Shown in pieces: positions 51,702 through 61,741 of a stretch of 64,000 bases of DNA. A program made the translations under genes and the position numbers. Below the pieces are notes generated by a model, which was given only the letters and a program-made list of their open reading frames with translations, had not been told where the DNA came from and did not search any database. Each line of letters starts with the position of its first letter. Position 1 is the first letter of the stretch. Origin of the DNA: Labilibaculum sp041595635 (GTDB lineage Bacteria; Bacteroidota; Bacteroidia; Bacteroidales; Marinifilaceae); contig NZ_JBFHJW010000006.1 of assembly GCF_041595635.1 (NCBI RefSeq), forward strand, positions 1 through 64,000, in the 5' to 3' direction.

Positions 51702-54164
51702 CTACATTTCAAACTCTTCCACATCAACTCCTCCATTTGAACCTCTTTCTCGATTCAATTTATAGTTGTTAATCTTGAAGCTAAGTTTCAAATTAAAAGT
51801 AGGAGATTTTCGAGTAAACTGGCTAAAGTTATAAAATGAATCTCCCTCGTAGATTGTTTCGTGTTTTGCCGTTCCAAAAATATCACTAACCTGAAAGGTT
51901 GCCGATAATTTACGTTTCATAAATTCACGTTTTAAAGCAGCCGAACTCATAAAATATCCTTTTCGCTTCCCCTGAGCCCAAGTTGTTTCAGATTGATAAT
52001 TTGCTGTAATCTGAAGTCTTGTATCTTTATCGAAAATAAAGGTTGAATTGTTCCTCAAACTCCAGTTGAAACTATTGGTAGAGAAATCTTCATAATCTTC
52101 CTCTCCCGACGAATCTGTAATGGTAAAATCTCCTTCTTCTTTGTAATGATATAAATTACCTATTAAATCATTCTTCAACCAACTTGAATAAGAAAGATTG
52201 AGAGTAGCTTCGATTCCTAAGGAGTAATCTTTACCAACATTTTCGAAAGTACTCATCATCACGTTGTCTTCTGCTTCCCAAACATATTTTACACGCTCAA
52301 TTTTGTTGTCGGTCATTTTATAGTAAGCTTCTAACGAAATAGCCTGATCACCGAATCGTTTCATGTAACCAACTTCGAAGGAATCAATGTATTCAGGATT
52401 TAAATCAGGATTACCCTGACGAACATTGTACGCATCGGTCCAAGTAATAAATGGCTCTAAATAATATCCACGAGGACGCTGAATACGTCGAGAATAACTA
52501 GCCATTATTTGAGAATTTGACCCCAAATCCATTTGTGTATGAAGGGTTGGAAAAAAATCCCATCGCTTAATGGTAAAAGCATCAGTTTCGCCTTCATAAC
52601 TAATTTCGCGATTAGTATATTCCGATCGGAAACCCAATTGATAACCCAACAAACCCATTTTAGATGCATAGGTTGTATACAAACCATGAACCTTTTGATC
52701 GTAGGTTACATCATGACTGTATAATTCGTTAGCCACATATAGACCTGTAGTTGTATCATAATCCTCTTGCACGGTTTGTGCATCGCTGGAGCTAAACTGC
52801 CCCTGGTAGCCAAATTCAAATTTTGCATCATTAGCCAGAGGTAATGTATAATCAGAGCGAATTTCCATCTTACTTCCCGATCCATCTTCCGTAGAAATCT
52901 GACCTGAAGAAAGTACATCGTCCTCGTACAGTTCATTGGTAGAACTCTCATCGCCATTTCCCCTACGCGAATAGGAAACCTGAGAAGACAACTGATGTCC
53001 CTCGCCATTAAACTTTAACACATAAGAGAAGTTCGCACTCAAATAATCCATTTCTTTTTGCCAAAGATCTTTACTATCGTAAAAGCTTGTATCTACACTA
53101 CTGCTATCAAATTCCTCGTAATCGAGAATAGAACCTCTTTCCATGTCTCTAAATCCGTAACGAAAGCCCAAAGATATTTGGTTTTTATCGTTGATATCGT
53201 AATCGAACCCGGTTCGAAAACCATAACTTTTACGTTTCATTTTCGAATCACCATCGGATAACACCGAACTAGTATATCCATCGGAAACGGTAATGTATTC
53301 ATTCTTGCTTGTTCCTTCGAACTGACGATTGTTGTAATCGAGACCAAAGTTCCAGTTCCAATTCTTTTTACGATAATTCATCAGAATATCAGCACTCAAG
53401 TTATCCTGACTACCAAGGGAAAAATTGGTCACTCCATTCAATCCTTTGTCAGTATTTTTCTTGGTGATGATGTTGATGATTCCCGCCGTTCCTTCGGGAT
53501 CGTATTTTGCAGAAGGATTGGTGATAATTTCGATGTTTTCGATCACACTGGCTGGCATTTGTTCTAAAATATCCGATGCATCTAAAATAGAAGGTTTCCC
53601 ATCGACCAAAACCGTGAAATTTGAATTTCCACGTAAGCTTACATTCCCTTCAATATCTACACTAACCGAGGGAACATTTTCTAGCACATCTACAGCAGTA
53701 CCACTTGCTGCGGTAATTTGTCGACTAACAGGAATTACTTTTTTATCAATTTGGTATTGCACCGGCGAACGTTCTGTAGTTACAAGCACTTCGCCTATGG
53801 ATTCTGTGGATTGTCGCAAATTCACGATCTTTAAATCAGCCAATTTACGATCTCTATTAATAGGAATATTTTTAATGATAGCTTTGTTATAACCAATAAA
53901 GGAAACTTCTACAAAATAGACTCCTTCTTTTAACTTTGCCAATTCAAAAGCACCTTTCTCATCGGTTATAGTTCCATCTACCAAACTGGAATCGGCCATA
54001 TAGTATAGCGAAACTGTTGCATATTCAACAGGACTATCCATACTAGTGTCCATTACGGTTCCTTTTATTACACCGCCCTTTACTACTGGGCTTACCACTG
54101 GATCTACCGCCTTTACAGACATTGCCGTAAAAATAAGGTAGATCATAAGAATTAATCGATTCAT
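51702..54164 (-). CDS. Outer-membrane beta-barrel family protein (second TonB-receptor-like gene)
   Basis: 820 residues. Signal peptide, carboxypeptidase-regulatory-like domain (GVIKGTVMDTSMDSPVEYAT, about 28-115), plug (TAASGTAVDVLENVPSVSV, VLVDGK, IEIITNPSAKYDPEGTAGI, about 148-240) and beta-barrel (about 370-800). It is a distant paralogue of the receptor at 8370-10769, with the same order of domains. No SusD partner, and the ligand is unknown. Single-gene unit with strong terminator. Confidence 0.85.
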   Translation of the reverse strand: MNRLILMIYLIFTAMSVKAVDPVVSPVVKGGVIKGTVMDTSMDSPVEYATVSLYYMADSSLVDGTITDEKGAFELAKLKEGVYFVEVSFIGYNKAIIKNIPINRDRKLADLKIVNLRQSTESIGEVLVTTERSPVQYQIDKKVIPVSRQITAASGTAVDVLENVPSVSVDIEGNVSLRGNSNFTVLVDGKPSILDASDILEQMPASVIENIEIITNPSAKYDPEGTAGIINIITKKNTDKGLNGVTNFSLGSQDNLSADILMNYRKKNWNWNFGLDYNNRQFEGTSKNEYITVSDGYTSSVLSDGDSKMKRKSYGFRTGFDYDINDKNQISLGFRYGFRDMERGSILDYEEFDSSSVDTSFYDSKDLWQKEMDYLSANFSYVLKFNGEGHQLSSQVSYSRRGNGDESSTNELYEDDVLSSGQISTEDGSGSKMEIRSDYTLPLANDAKFEFGYQGQFSSSDAQTVQEDYDTTTGLYVANELYSHDVTYDQKVHGLYTTYASKMGLLGYQLGFRSEYTNREISYEGETDAFTIKRWDFFPTLHTQMDLGSNSQIMASYSRRIQRPRGYYLEPFITWTDAYNVRQGNPDLNPEYIDSFEVGYMKRFGDQAISLEAYYKMTDNKIERVKYVWEAEDNVMMSTFENVGKDYSLGIEATLNLSYSSWLKNDLIGNLYHYKEEGDFTITDSSGEEDYEDFSTNSFNWSLRNNSTFIFDKDTRLQITANYQSETTWAQGKRKGYFMSSAALKREFMKRKLSATFQVSDIFGTAKHETIYEGDSFYNFSQFTRKSPTFNLKLSFKINNYKLNRERGSNGGVDVEEFEM

Positions 54165-54410
54165 TTAGGTTAATTATGAGTTTTTTTTTATTTTGTCCAC
54201 ATAAACTTAGTACTACAAACTGAGAAACAGCAACAATTAGTGAATTTTAAATATTCATTAACATTTGAGCATAAGAAGAAACATCCGAGCACACATTCAG
54301 CCAATGGATAGACTCATAAAAAGACAAAAGGTTTAAAAGAAAATACTTAATTTGGACTTTTTAATTTCCAGACCATTTTTTTGGAAAAATAATGGTCTAC
54401 AATTACTTTA

Positions 54411-55286
54411 CTAGATTTGAGTTTCGGAAACTTCTTGTACCAAATTCCATTTCTCAATTGCAATTCTTCCCATTTCCTTGCCAAGTTCATAATCAGTAAG
54501 CAAAGTTTGATAATCTTGAGTAAATCGTTTGGTTTTAAAATCCTCGGGCGGACAAACATCAACAACTTTCAGTTTTTGTGGAGGATTATGAATCAAATCG
54601 ATGGAAGCATTATAAGTGTTAGGGCGATTGTGCAAGGCCGCAACTAAACCTGGATGTTTTCGAAACAAAAAGGCTCCTAATTTCGATTCCATGCCTTTTT
54701 TCATTCGGAACGAATCAGGACGAGAACGAATCACCATAATTTTTGAAGCTCCCTTCTCGATGGCTCGTTGAACAGGAATAGGTGCAGCAACTCCTCCATC
54801 TGAAACAATTTCCTGGTTTATTTTCAGAAATTTGCGGTAAAAAAGAGGCACCGTGCAACTAGCTTTCATCAAATGGCTTATATTTTCAACATTAGGTTGA
54901 ATAAAAATAGATTGGCCATCGGAATTGCGGGTAACGCCAATTTCAAAATCAACCCGACTGGCGAATAAAGTATCCAAATCGATAGGTAAATCGCGAGATG
55001 TAATTTCCCAAGACCAATCTAAATCCATTAAATGGCCACCTTTTAAAAATTTTTTCCAACTAATGTATTCTGGACGAAGAGAATAATCGGTAAAAACCTT
55101 GAAATTTCGCCCTTTTTGTTTCGAAAGATAAGCAGCAGCATTTACTGATCCGGCAGAAACCCCAATCACCAACTGAAATGGATTGAATTCCGCCTCGATA
55201 AAATGGTCTAACACGCCAGCAGCAAAAATGCCACGCATGGCACCTCCTTCTACAACTAAAGCCGTTTTATCGTGTCGATGATTCAT
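54411..55286 (-). CDS. Patatin-like phospholipase
   Basis: 291 residues. Oxyanion motif VVEGGAMRGIFAAGVLDHF, nucleophile elbow GVSAGSVNAAAYL (catalytic Ser) and the dyad Asp in SDGGVAAPIPV. Matches bacterial patatin-like phospholipases (RssA/YjjU type), which hydrolyse phospholipids or lysophospholipids. It follows an acyltransferase gene by 12 bases, so the pair probably works in phospholipid turnover. Confidence 0.9.
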   Translation of the reverse strand: MNHRHDKTALVVEGGAMRGIFAAGVLDHFIEAEFNPFQLVIGVSAGSVNAAAYLSKQKGRNFKVFTDYSLRPEYISWKKFLKGGHLMDLDWSWEITSRDLPIDLDTLFASRVDFEIGVTRNSDGQSIFIQPNVENISHLMKASCTVPLFYRKFLKINQEIVSDGGVAAPIPVQRAIEKGASKIMVIRSRPDSFRMKKGMESKLGAFLFRKHPGLVAALHNRPNTYNASIDLIHNPPQKLKVVDVCPPEDFKTKRFTQDYQTLLTDYELGKEMGRIAIEKWNLVQEVSETQI

Positions 55287-55298
55287 AACTAATTGCCT

Positions 55299-56033
55299 TT
55301 ACTGATTGAGTTCTTTTCTGATGACAGATTCGAGTTGATCGGTTAGCTCAACAGCATCTCTTCCTGCTGGTTCTATAGGATCCAAAACTTTATAACCCAC
55401 CTTAGCACCCAAGCACAAAGGAAACATTCCTTTCTGTTCAATTTTGTAGTTACCATCAATCACAAAAGGAACCAAAAGCGCATTGGGCGCTGCTTTTAGC
55501 AAAGCTTCAATTCCGCCAGCTTTAAACTTTTTCATCGCTCCAGTTCTACTTCTTGTCCCCTCGGGGAAAATGCAGGCTGCATAATTTTTGTTTGCAATGA
55601 GCTGACCTAATTTAAAAATTTCAGGAATGGCTTGGGCTCGATTTTTCCGGTCGATTAGAGCAGATCCCGAATGACGAAGATTATAGGATACGCTGGGAAT
55701 ATTTTTAGACAGTTCCTTTTTTGAAATGAACTTTGGATGGTGTTTACGAAATATCCACACCAAGGGAGGAATATCGTAAACTCCCTGATGATTGGAAACA
55801 ATAATCAGCGGACGGTCAGTAGGCAAATCTACTTTTACTCTGGATGCTATTCGAACCCCCAACAAAGCAACCACACGCATTAAAAAGAAATTAAGAACAT
55901 CCACAGATTTTTTGTGGGCCTGATATCCGAAAAGCTTATCACAAACAACTTGAATCGGGTGAAATATTACCAACAGTAGAAGGAAAAAAATATAAAATAT
56001 AACACTCAGTGGATAAGATAAAATCTTGATCAT
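55299..56033 (-). CDS. plsC: 1-acyl-sn-glycerol-3-phosphate acyltransferase (PlsC-like)
   Basis: 244 residues. An N-terminal membrane helix leads to the H(X4)D motif SNHQGVYDIPPL (block I), FISKKELSKNIP (block II), FPEGTRSRTG (block III) and ALLVPFVIDG (block IV). The enzyme acylates lysophosphatidate at the inner membrane. First gene of a unit with the patatin. The genome may have other PlsC homologues, so the role as the main enzyme is uncertain. Confidence 0.88.
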   Translation of the reverse strand: MIKILSYPLSVIFYIFFLLLLVIFHPIQVVCDKLFGYQAHKKSVDVLNFFLMRVVALLGVRIASRVKVDLPTDRPLIIVSNHQGVYDIPPLVWIFRKHHPKFISKKELSKNIPSVSYNLRHSGSALIDRKNRAQAIPEIFKLGQLIANKNYAACIFPEGTRSRTGAMKKFKAGGIEALLKAAPNALLVPFVIDGNYKIEQKGMFPLCLGAKVGYKVLDPIEPAGRDAVELTDQLESVIRKELNQ

Positions 56034-56145
56034 TTACTTTTTTGAATTTGATTACTGCACAAAAGAACAAAAAAATAAATAGCTGAGAAAAGCTGATCAA
56101 AAAAAATTATTAACACCGAGTGTAAATGTGCTCATATTCAGATCT

Positions 56146-56174
56146 AAAAAAAAAGCCTCCTTAATTAGGAAGCT
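56146..56174 (-). terminator. Terminator of the SIMPL-domain gene
   Basis: AGC-C-TCCT (56154-56161) pairs with AGGA-A-GCT (56167-56174) apart from one C/A mismatch; the reverse strand ends in nine T residues. 15 bases after the stop. Confidence 0.75.
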
Positions 56175-56188
56175 CATATTCGAGGAAT

Positions 56189-56881
56189 TTATTCGAGAGC
56201 AAAATTAATGAGGACCGAATATTCCAGCTTAATTTTCTCAAAATCGAGCTCAGGCATCTCCATATCCGATTCGTAACTAATGCTTTTCAAACTGAATTTA
56301 GTTTTGTTCATTCTCACTCCGTACGAAGATGAAATTTCGTTCATATAAATAGCTCGTCCAACCTTTTGATCAATGGCCTCAGCCAAAGCTATCGCTTTTT
56401 CTTTCCCTTCTTTTACTGCATTCACCTTAACTTGACGGCGGTATTTTTCAATTTCAGAATGGTCAACCTTGACAATACTAATATTGGATATTTTAATCTG
56501 ATCTAATTCGACAAAGACTTTGCCCAATGTTTTTGAATCGTGTACCAGTAGCTGAAAATCTTTTGATTTTTTAGCGTCGGCACGTCTAATAAAATAAGTA
56601 CTTAAGTTACTGCTAAAATCGGAAACGGATAGCTGTTTTTCCAGATTAATACCTGCCTTTTTCAAAGCCACAAACATTTGCTTTTCCAGCACTTCAATGC
56701 TTTCCTTATTTTTAGTATCCAGTTCGTCTAAATGAATGTTTAAATAAATTTCGTCGGGAACCACTTCTAGTTCCGCGGTTCCTTTTACTTCGATGTAATT
56801 TTGATCAATAAAGTTTTTTTGCGCCTGTACTGATATTGCAGCAAAAAAAACAAACAATAGTATAACTGCATTTTTTTTCAT
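56189..56881 (-). CDS. Exported SIMPL domain-containing protein
   Basis: 230 residues. A signal peptide (to about VQAQ, residue 20), then the SIMPL/DUF541 pattern YIEVKGTAELEVVPDEIYLNI, a central helix with VNAVKEGKEKAIALAEAIDQ and a C-terminal strand FEKIKLEYSVLINFALE. Family members are periplasmic or outer-membrane proteins of unknown function implicated in oxidative or envelope stress. Single-gene unit. Confidence 0.8.
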   Translation of the reverse strand: MKKNAVILLFVFFAAISVQAQKNFIDQNYIEVKGTAELEVVPDEIYLNIHLDELDTKNKESIEVLEKQMFVALKKAGINLEKQLSVSDFSSNLSTYFIRRADAKKSKDFQLLVHDSKTLGKVFVELDQIKISNISIVKVDHSEIEKYRRQVKVNAVKEGKEKAIALAEAIDQKVGRAIYMNEISSSYGVRMNKTKFSLKSISYESDMEMPELDFEKIKLEYSVLINFALE

Positions 56882-57433
56882 GTTTTTATATTTTTGTGTA
56901 TAAGTATTATTTTCAAATCAGATGAAAACAAATACCGTGCTAAAAAATTGCATTGCCCTCAAATTTTTCAGAAAGTATCGAACAGAAAAAGTGAAACAGT
57001 AATCACTTTACTCTCTTAAAATTAGAAATTTATAGGTAGTCTAAGAACATAAACCTATTCTTTTTATTCACCTATAGATATAAATCGAGCATTGGTTAAC
57101 ATATAATGAATGAAATCGGAGGTTCTCTAATTGAAATTTTAGCATTTCATTTACCAACTGCTAAAAAGAATAATTACACCAATAAAAATCAATTTGCAGA
57201 TCCACTCTAAGCAAATTTGCGGTATAAATATTATTAAGACACCTATAAACACCGATGTTTATAATAAAAAATCGGCTTATTTAGTTCTGAAAAAAAAAAT
57301 CGAAATGAGAAAGTAGCTCTTTGGAATGTGGAGGTAAACTATCAAATTTTAGCTTATTAAGAAAATTAGTAAGGGCTAACTCATTACTATTGAGCTAGCC
57401 CTTTACTACTTATACAAAATATTTTATGTTGAT
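56882..57433. other. Intergenic region between DUF819 and SIMPL genes
   Basis: About 550 AT-rich bases; contains the terminator at 57373-57402 and otherwise no gene, repeat or clear promoter. Confidence 0.45.
57373..57402 (-). terminator. Terminator of the DUF819 gene
   Basis: GGGCTAACTCA (57373-57383) and TGAGCTAGCCC (57391-57401) form a stem of about 11 pairs; on the reverse strand the one mismatch becomes a G-U pair. The T tract is weak. Confidence 0.6.
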
Positions 57434-58693
57434 TTAATGTGCTACTACTTGCATAAGAACACCACACAACCAAGCCCCATAGGTACCCAATGCGTAGCCT
57501 ATTACTGCAAGTAAAACACCCACAGGTGCCAGCGATGGATGAAATGCTGCAGCAACTACCGGTGCACTTGCTGCACCTCCAATGTTTGCTTTACTTCCCA
57601 CTGCGAGAAAAAAGAAAGGTGCTCTAATAATTTTCCCCACGACAAGTAACAATATCACATGGATGGACATCCAAATAGCTCCGACCATAAAAAGTCCTGG
57701 ATGCTCAAAAATCTTGGTTACATTCATTTTCATTCCAATGGTAGCTACCAAAATATAAATAAAAACAGTCCCTATTTTAGAAGCTCCCGCTCCCTCATAA
57801 TTCCTTAATTTGGTAAAGGACATTCCAATTCCCATAGTAGTTGACAAAATAATCAACCAAAAGAAGTTAGAGGTTAGGCTTAATTTATTCAAGTACGGAG
57901 CATTTTCCGCAATAAAGGGAGCAATATTATCAGCCAAAAAGTGCGCCAAGCCAGTAACTCCAAGTCCCAACGCCAGTATTACCATTAAATCGGTAGTGGA
58001 AGCAACTCTCGACATACGTTGAGTAAAATCGTGCATTTTATCTTTTAAGGTTTCCACGCTGCTTGCATCTGCTTTAAAGTATTTATCAATCTGTTTCGAT
58101 TTTCCCACACCAATCAGTAAAAGGGCCATCCAAACTTCAGCAACCAAAACATCAACTGTTATCATTATGGAGTAAAGCCTATCCGAAGGTTTAAATATTT
58201 CGTACATAGAGGCTTGATTTGCCCCTCCACCAATCCAACTTCCGGCAATGGTAGTCATGCCACGCCACACTGCTTCAGGACCTGCTCCACCAACAAGATC
58301 GGGGTTAAAAGAAGAGGTAATTAATATGGCTAACGGACCACCGATAACAACACCAAAGGTTCCAGTTAAAAACATGATTAAAGCTTTATTACCTAATTTA
58401 AAAACTTCTCTTAGATCGATACTTAATGTTAATAGCACCAAACTAGCAGGCAATAAATAACGTGAGGCAACAAAGTATAAATTGGAATGTTCTCCATCTA
58501 CAATACCAAAAGTAGTCAATAAACTGGGTAAAAAGTAGCACAGCAATAACATGGGCACTGCTGTATAAAATTTCTTAAAAAAAGGTTTATCTAAATTACT
58601 GGTGTAAAATATAAGTGCCAACATGGCCATTAAAATTCCAAATACAACGGCATCATTAGTAATTAAAGCATCTACGTGTTCTGTTCCGGCCAT
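57434..58693 (-). CDS. DUF819 family membrane protein
   Basis: 419 residues with about ten to twelve hydrophobic segments. The conserved blocks DAVVFGILMAMLALIFY, FLTGTFGVVIGGPLAI, WIGGGANQASMYEI, FFWLIILSTTMGIGMSF and KANIGGAASAPVVAAAFHPSLAPVGVL identify DUF819, which resembles gluconate or keto-acid permease-like and DUF819-type YjcL proteins. Probably an inner-membrane transporter of unknown substrate. Single-gene unit with its own terminator. Confidence 0.85.
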   Translation of the reverse strand: MAGTEHVDALITNDAVVFGILMAMLALIFYTSNLDKPFFKKFYTAVPMLLLCYFLPSLLTTFGIVDGEHSNLYFVASRYLLPASLVLLTLSIDLREVFKLGNKALIMFLTGTFGVVIGGPLAILITSSFNPDLVGGAGPEAVWRGMTTIAGSWIGGGANQASMYEIFKPSDRLYSIMITVDVLVAEVWMALLLIGVGKSKQIDKYFKADASSVETLKDKMHDFTQRMSRVASTTDLMVILALGLGVTGLAHFLADNIAPFIAENAPYLNKLSLTSNFFWLIILSTTMGIGMSFTKLRNYEGAGASKIGTVFIYILVATIGMKMNVTKIFEHPGLFMVGAIWMSIHVILLLVVGKIIRAPFFFLAVGSKANIGGAASAPVVAAAFHPSLAPVGVLLAVIGYALGTYGAWLCGVLMQVVAH

Positions 58694-59656
58694 AAAAAAA
58701 TAAAATTTGAGTCCATAAGGATAATCACACCATTTATTTAATCAATTCCACAAAGGGTGTATTCCTATCTAATTAAAATAAATCGCTAATATACTTGAAG
58801 TTTTACTGAACCCCATTTATCTACCCTTATTTTTCGTAAATATTTTTACAAATTTGCGACTTATGACAACACAAACCCTCAATTTACGCTAGTCTATTGC
58901 AAAAAATAAGAATTTATTATAAACATACTATTATGGAGCCGTTCCGAAATACAAAATACAATGTGTGTGTGATGTAGTAGAAAATTCGAAGAATGGTTCA
59001 TTATTAAAAAACAACTTGGCAAGATTTTAAATTGCTCACCCCAACAGTTATTATATAATCAATGCCTGATTTAGAAATACTGCTTAGTAAGATTGAAACA
59101 AAGTATAAGCGGAGCATGCGCTATTAAAAAAACACCTACTCCGCCAACCTTTCCAAAATATTGAATGCTAGTATTATTTAATGAACTAAACCTAAATAAC
59201 TGGTCTAGTAAGCAAACTAATCGGAATCACCTACCAAACGCACATACTTTTATTAAGTACGTTCCATGCGTAAGTAACATTAGTTTACCTTTTCCGATTT
59301 CTTTAAATTTAACTTGTCAACTAATTATAAAAAAACAGAATCAATGAACTTGTTGATATTACCATCAAACAGACTAATTTTATCAACAAAATCCATTTTT
59401 TTGCTCATAATAATATGCAAATAAAAAAATCAAAATGTAGTTAGTTGAATTGTTTTTTGAAATGTATTTTGCTTGTATAATACTGACACATACTTTTTAT
59501 AGCATTTTATCCACGTATTTGCTCAAATTTTGTTTGATAAAACAATTCCACCTATTGGTACATCTTTCCCTCAAAAATTCCCTTATATTAAGAGGAAAAC
59601 TTTCAGTTGATTTACTAACAAGCATCTGCTTTATTTTGTACTAATGTGCTTCCAAA
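58694..59656. other. Gene-poor 960-base region
   Basis: The largest gap in the window. Very AT-rich; only short frames with no coding character (for example at 59165 and 59450). A sequence near 58990-59125 could be read as interrupted coding sequence (EEWFIIKKQLGKIL, then after a frame change MPDLEILLSKIETKYKRSMR), but no family is recognised. No repeat, tRNA or clear hairpin. Confidence 0.4.
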
Positions 59657-60022
59657 CTAGGCAATAAGTAAAATCTTCTCCATCTTGCGTCCCTTCGCTA
59701 ACTCATCCACTAATTTATCCAAATATCGCACTTGTTGAGTTAAAGGATTTTCAATTTCCTCTACCCTGTATCCACAAATTATACCTTTAATGAATTTTGC
59801 ATTGGGATTCAATTTGGCATCCTTAAAAAAGGATTCAAATGTTACTTCTTTATCAATAATTTCTTTCAAGTTATTTTCATCATAACCTGTTAACCATTCA
59901 ATTACTCGATTCAGTTCTTCCTTCGTTCTTCCTTTCTTCTCAATTTTTGTAAGGTAATGAGGATAAACCGAAGCAAACGTCATTTTTGCAATGCGTGCAT
60001 CGTGATGGCTTGTATTACTCAT
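59657..60022 (-). CDS. DUF2200 family protein
   Basis: 121 residues. Conserved ARIAKMTFASVYPHYLTKIEKKGR, VIEWLTGYDENNL and IKGIICGYRVEEIENPLTQQVRYLDKLVDELAKGRKMEKIL match DUF2200, a small all-helical family of unknown function. First of a run of small reverse genes (gap 24 bases to the next upstream). Confidence 0.8.
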   Translation of the reverse strand: MSNTSHHDARIAKMTFASVYPHYLTKIEKKGRTKEELNRVIEWLTGYDENNLKEIIDKEVTFESFFKDAKLNPNAKFIKGIICGYRVEEIENPLTQQVRYLDKLVDELAKGRKMEKILLIA

Positions 60023-60046
60023 ATTCTTTTTCTGATAAGTTATTTA

Positions 60047-60331
60047 TTAATTCCCGCCAAATGGAGTTCCGAATATTCCCACTGCCAATTCCATCCAAAT
60101 AAGAAGTACGATGATTAAAATAACGGACAACATAATCATTTTATACTTCCTATTCTCTATTTTTCTTATAACAGCTTCACATATCAAGCCTGTTCCCAAA
60201 AGAAGTGCTCCTGCAATTACAAAATCGGCTAGCTCCCAATTCACTTCATTGCTAAAATGCATGGCTATCAATGGAATTAGCAATACAAATAAAGATATTA
60301 AAACAATGATAATGAGTCTTTTGTTTTTCAT
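60047..60331 (-). CDS. Small membrane protein of unknown family
   Basis: 94 residues from the ATG at 60331 (MKNKRLIIIVLISLF); an upstream ATG at 60373 would add a non-hydrophobic tail. Three hydrophobic segments (about 4-22, 34-51 and 63-83), inner membrane. No recognised domain. Confidence 0.55.
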   Translation of the reverse strand: MKNKRLIIIVLISLFVLLIPLIAMHFSNEVNWELADFVIAGALLLGTGLICEAVIRKIENRKYKMIMLSVILIIVLLIWMELAVGIFGTPFGGN

Positions 60332-60387
60332 AGTCTTACATTGGCTTTTACTAAACAATTGTCTATAACTCAATTTTTGAATTTGTG

Positions 60388-60930
60388 CTAATCTATTTTC
60401 GATTCAAGTTCTAAAAGTGCTTTGTACGAATTTCCCTTTAAACCCAACTCAATACCAAATGCAGGTTCTGTATTGTAGCCTTTCTGCTCCAATTCAATAA
60501 TTCGTTGCCGAAAAGCCTCCCCTTTTTCGTTAATTAATTTATTTTCTATGATCATGTATCGATAGGCACTTTGTTGTTTGGTAGGAATGTTCTGCCCAAA
60601 AATTTCAATTTCAAATCCATCAATCATGAAATACGCAAGCGTATCCTGAGTTGGTAGTTCTGCAATTTCCCAAATTTTAAATCCTATGGCATCACCAAAT
60701 TCTTCTGTAAGGAGTTTTTTGAAATGAGACTTGTTCTCACAATAGCATATTATATCAAGGTCGCTATTTTCTATATCGATATTAATTGGAATTGTACCCA
60801 CAAGAATTGGGGTAAACTGGCTAAGTTTTTCGAGAATCCTGTACTTGGTAAGAAGCATATAAGCTCGTTTTTGCTTTTCACTTCCATTTTTTAAGTAATC
60901 AATATTTTCAAAGCAAGTGTCTGTTTCCAT
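60388..60930 (-). CDS. DUF4269 nucleotidyltransferase-like protein, copy 1
   Basis: 180 residues from the ATG at 60930, chosen by alignment with the neighbouring copy (METDTCFENIDYL against MELEHNFDNIDYL); an upstream ATG at 60954 adds eight residues not shared. Motif ILVGTIPINIDI followed by SDLDIICYC resembles the nucleotidyltransferase pattern (G[ST]...DxD), with GFEIEIFGQ as the possible third acidic strand. DUF4269 has unknown substrate. About 74% identical to the next copy (46 differences in 180 by hand count). Confidence 0.72.
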   Translation of the reverse strand: METDTCFENIDYLKNGSEKQKRAYMLLTKYRILEKLSQFTPILVGTIPINIDIENSDLDIICYCENKSHFKKLLTEEFGDAIGFKIWEIAELPTQDTLAYFMIDGFEIEIFGQNIPTKQQSAYRYMIIENKLINEKGEAFRQRIIELEQKGYNTEPAFGIELGLKGNSYKALLELESKID

Positions 60931-61066
60931 GATTTTTCCATTATTGCGATACAATACAGTAGCAGCCTATCAGTTTTTTACCCGTCAATTTACAAAAAAA
61001 TTCAAACGATTACGTAGGTTAAACCTACAATTATTGATTTAATTATTATCATAGTTTGTGAATCAA

Positions 61067-61609
61067 CTAATCTATTTTCGTTCCAAGTTCTAAAAGGGCT
61101 TTGTATGAATCTCCCACTAAACCCAACTCAATACCAAAAGCAGGTTCTGTTTTGTAACCTTTCTGCTTCAAAGCGATAATTCGCTGTCGAAAACCTTCGC
61201 CTTCTTCCTTAATCAGTTTATTTTCTATAATCATGTGTCGATAGGCATTTTGTTGCTTACTGGGAATGTTCTGTCCAAAAATCTCAATTTCAAATCCATC
61301 GATTACAAAATTAGCAACCGTATCCTGAGTTGATAACTCTGTATTTTCCCACATTTTAAAGCCTTCTACACCGGCAAATTTTTCCTCAAGGAATTTTTTA
61401 AAATAAGCCTTGTCCTTGCAATAACAGATAATATCGAGATCGCTACTCTCTATATCAATATTAATTGGAATGGTGCCCACAAGAATTGGGTCGAATTCCC
61501 AGAGTGTTTCGAGTATCCGGCACTTGGTAAGCAGGTTGTAAACTCGCTTTTGCTTTTCATTCCCATCTTTTAGGTAGTCTATATTGTCAAAGTTATGCTC
61601 TAATTCCAT
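61067..61609 (-). CDS. DUF4269 nucleotidyltransferase-like protein, copy 2
   Basis: 180 residues. Same layout as copy 1: ILVGTIPINIDIESSDLDIICYC and GFEIEIFGQNIPSKQQ, C-terminal AFGIELGLVGDSYKALLELGTKID. It ends 137 bases from copy 1, so recent tandem duplication is likely. Role unknown; nucleotidyltransferase-fold proteins act in tRNA, antibiotic or toxin modification, but nothing here decides between them. Confidence 0.72.
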   Translation of the reverse strand: MELEHNFDNIDYLKDGNEKQKRVYNLLTKCRILETLWEFDPILVGTIPINIDIESSDLDIICYCKDKAYFKKFLEEKFAGVEGFKMWENTELSTQDTVANFVIDGFEIEIFGQNIPSKQQNAYRHMIIENKLIKEEGEGFRQRIIALKQKGYKTEPAFGIELGLVGDSYKALLELGTKID

Positions 61610-61741
61610 GCATCTCCCATTATTCTAGTTAAGTTTCAGCTTGCCTGATTTGCAGCCTTCAAAATGCAAAAAAAATTGCAACGACCTGCCTTGAATTTAC
61701 AGGTATCTTGGCTTAGTAAGGATGAACGATGAGACATTCTA

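Larger units (their letters stand above)
60388..61609 (-). repeat. Tandem duplication of the DUF4269 gene
   Basis: Two same-strand copies of 543 bases at 60388-60930 and 61067-61609, with matched gene ends and high identity also at nucleotide level by eye, separated by 136 unrelated-looking bases. Confidence 0.75.

Noticed and set aside
58970..58985. TGTGTGTG-rich short repeat
   Set aside because: Only a few dinucleotide units; no array or structural role evident.
59450..59644. Hydrophobic 64-residue forward reading frame
   Set aside because: AT-rich low-complexity translation without family features; likely chance.
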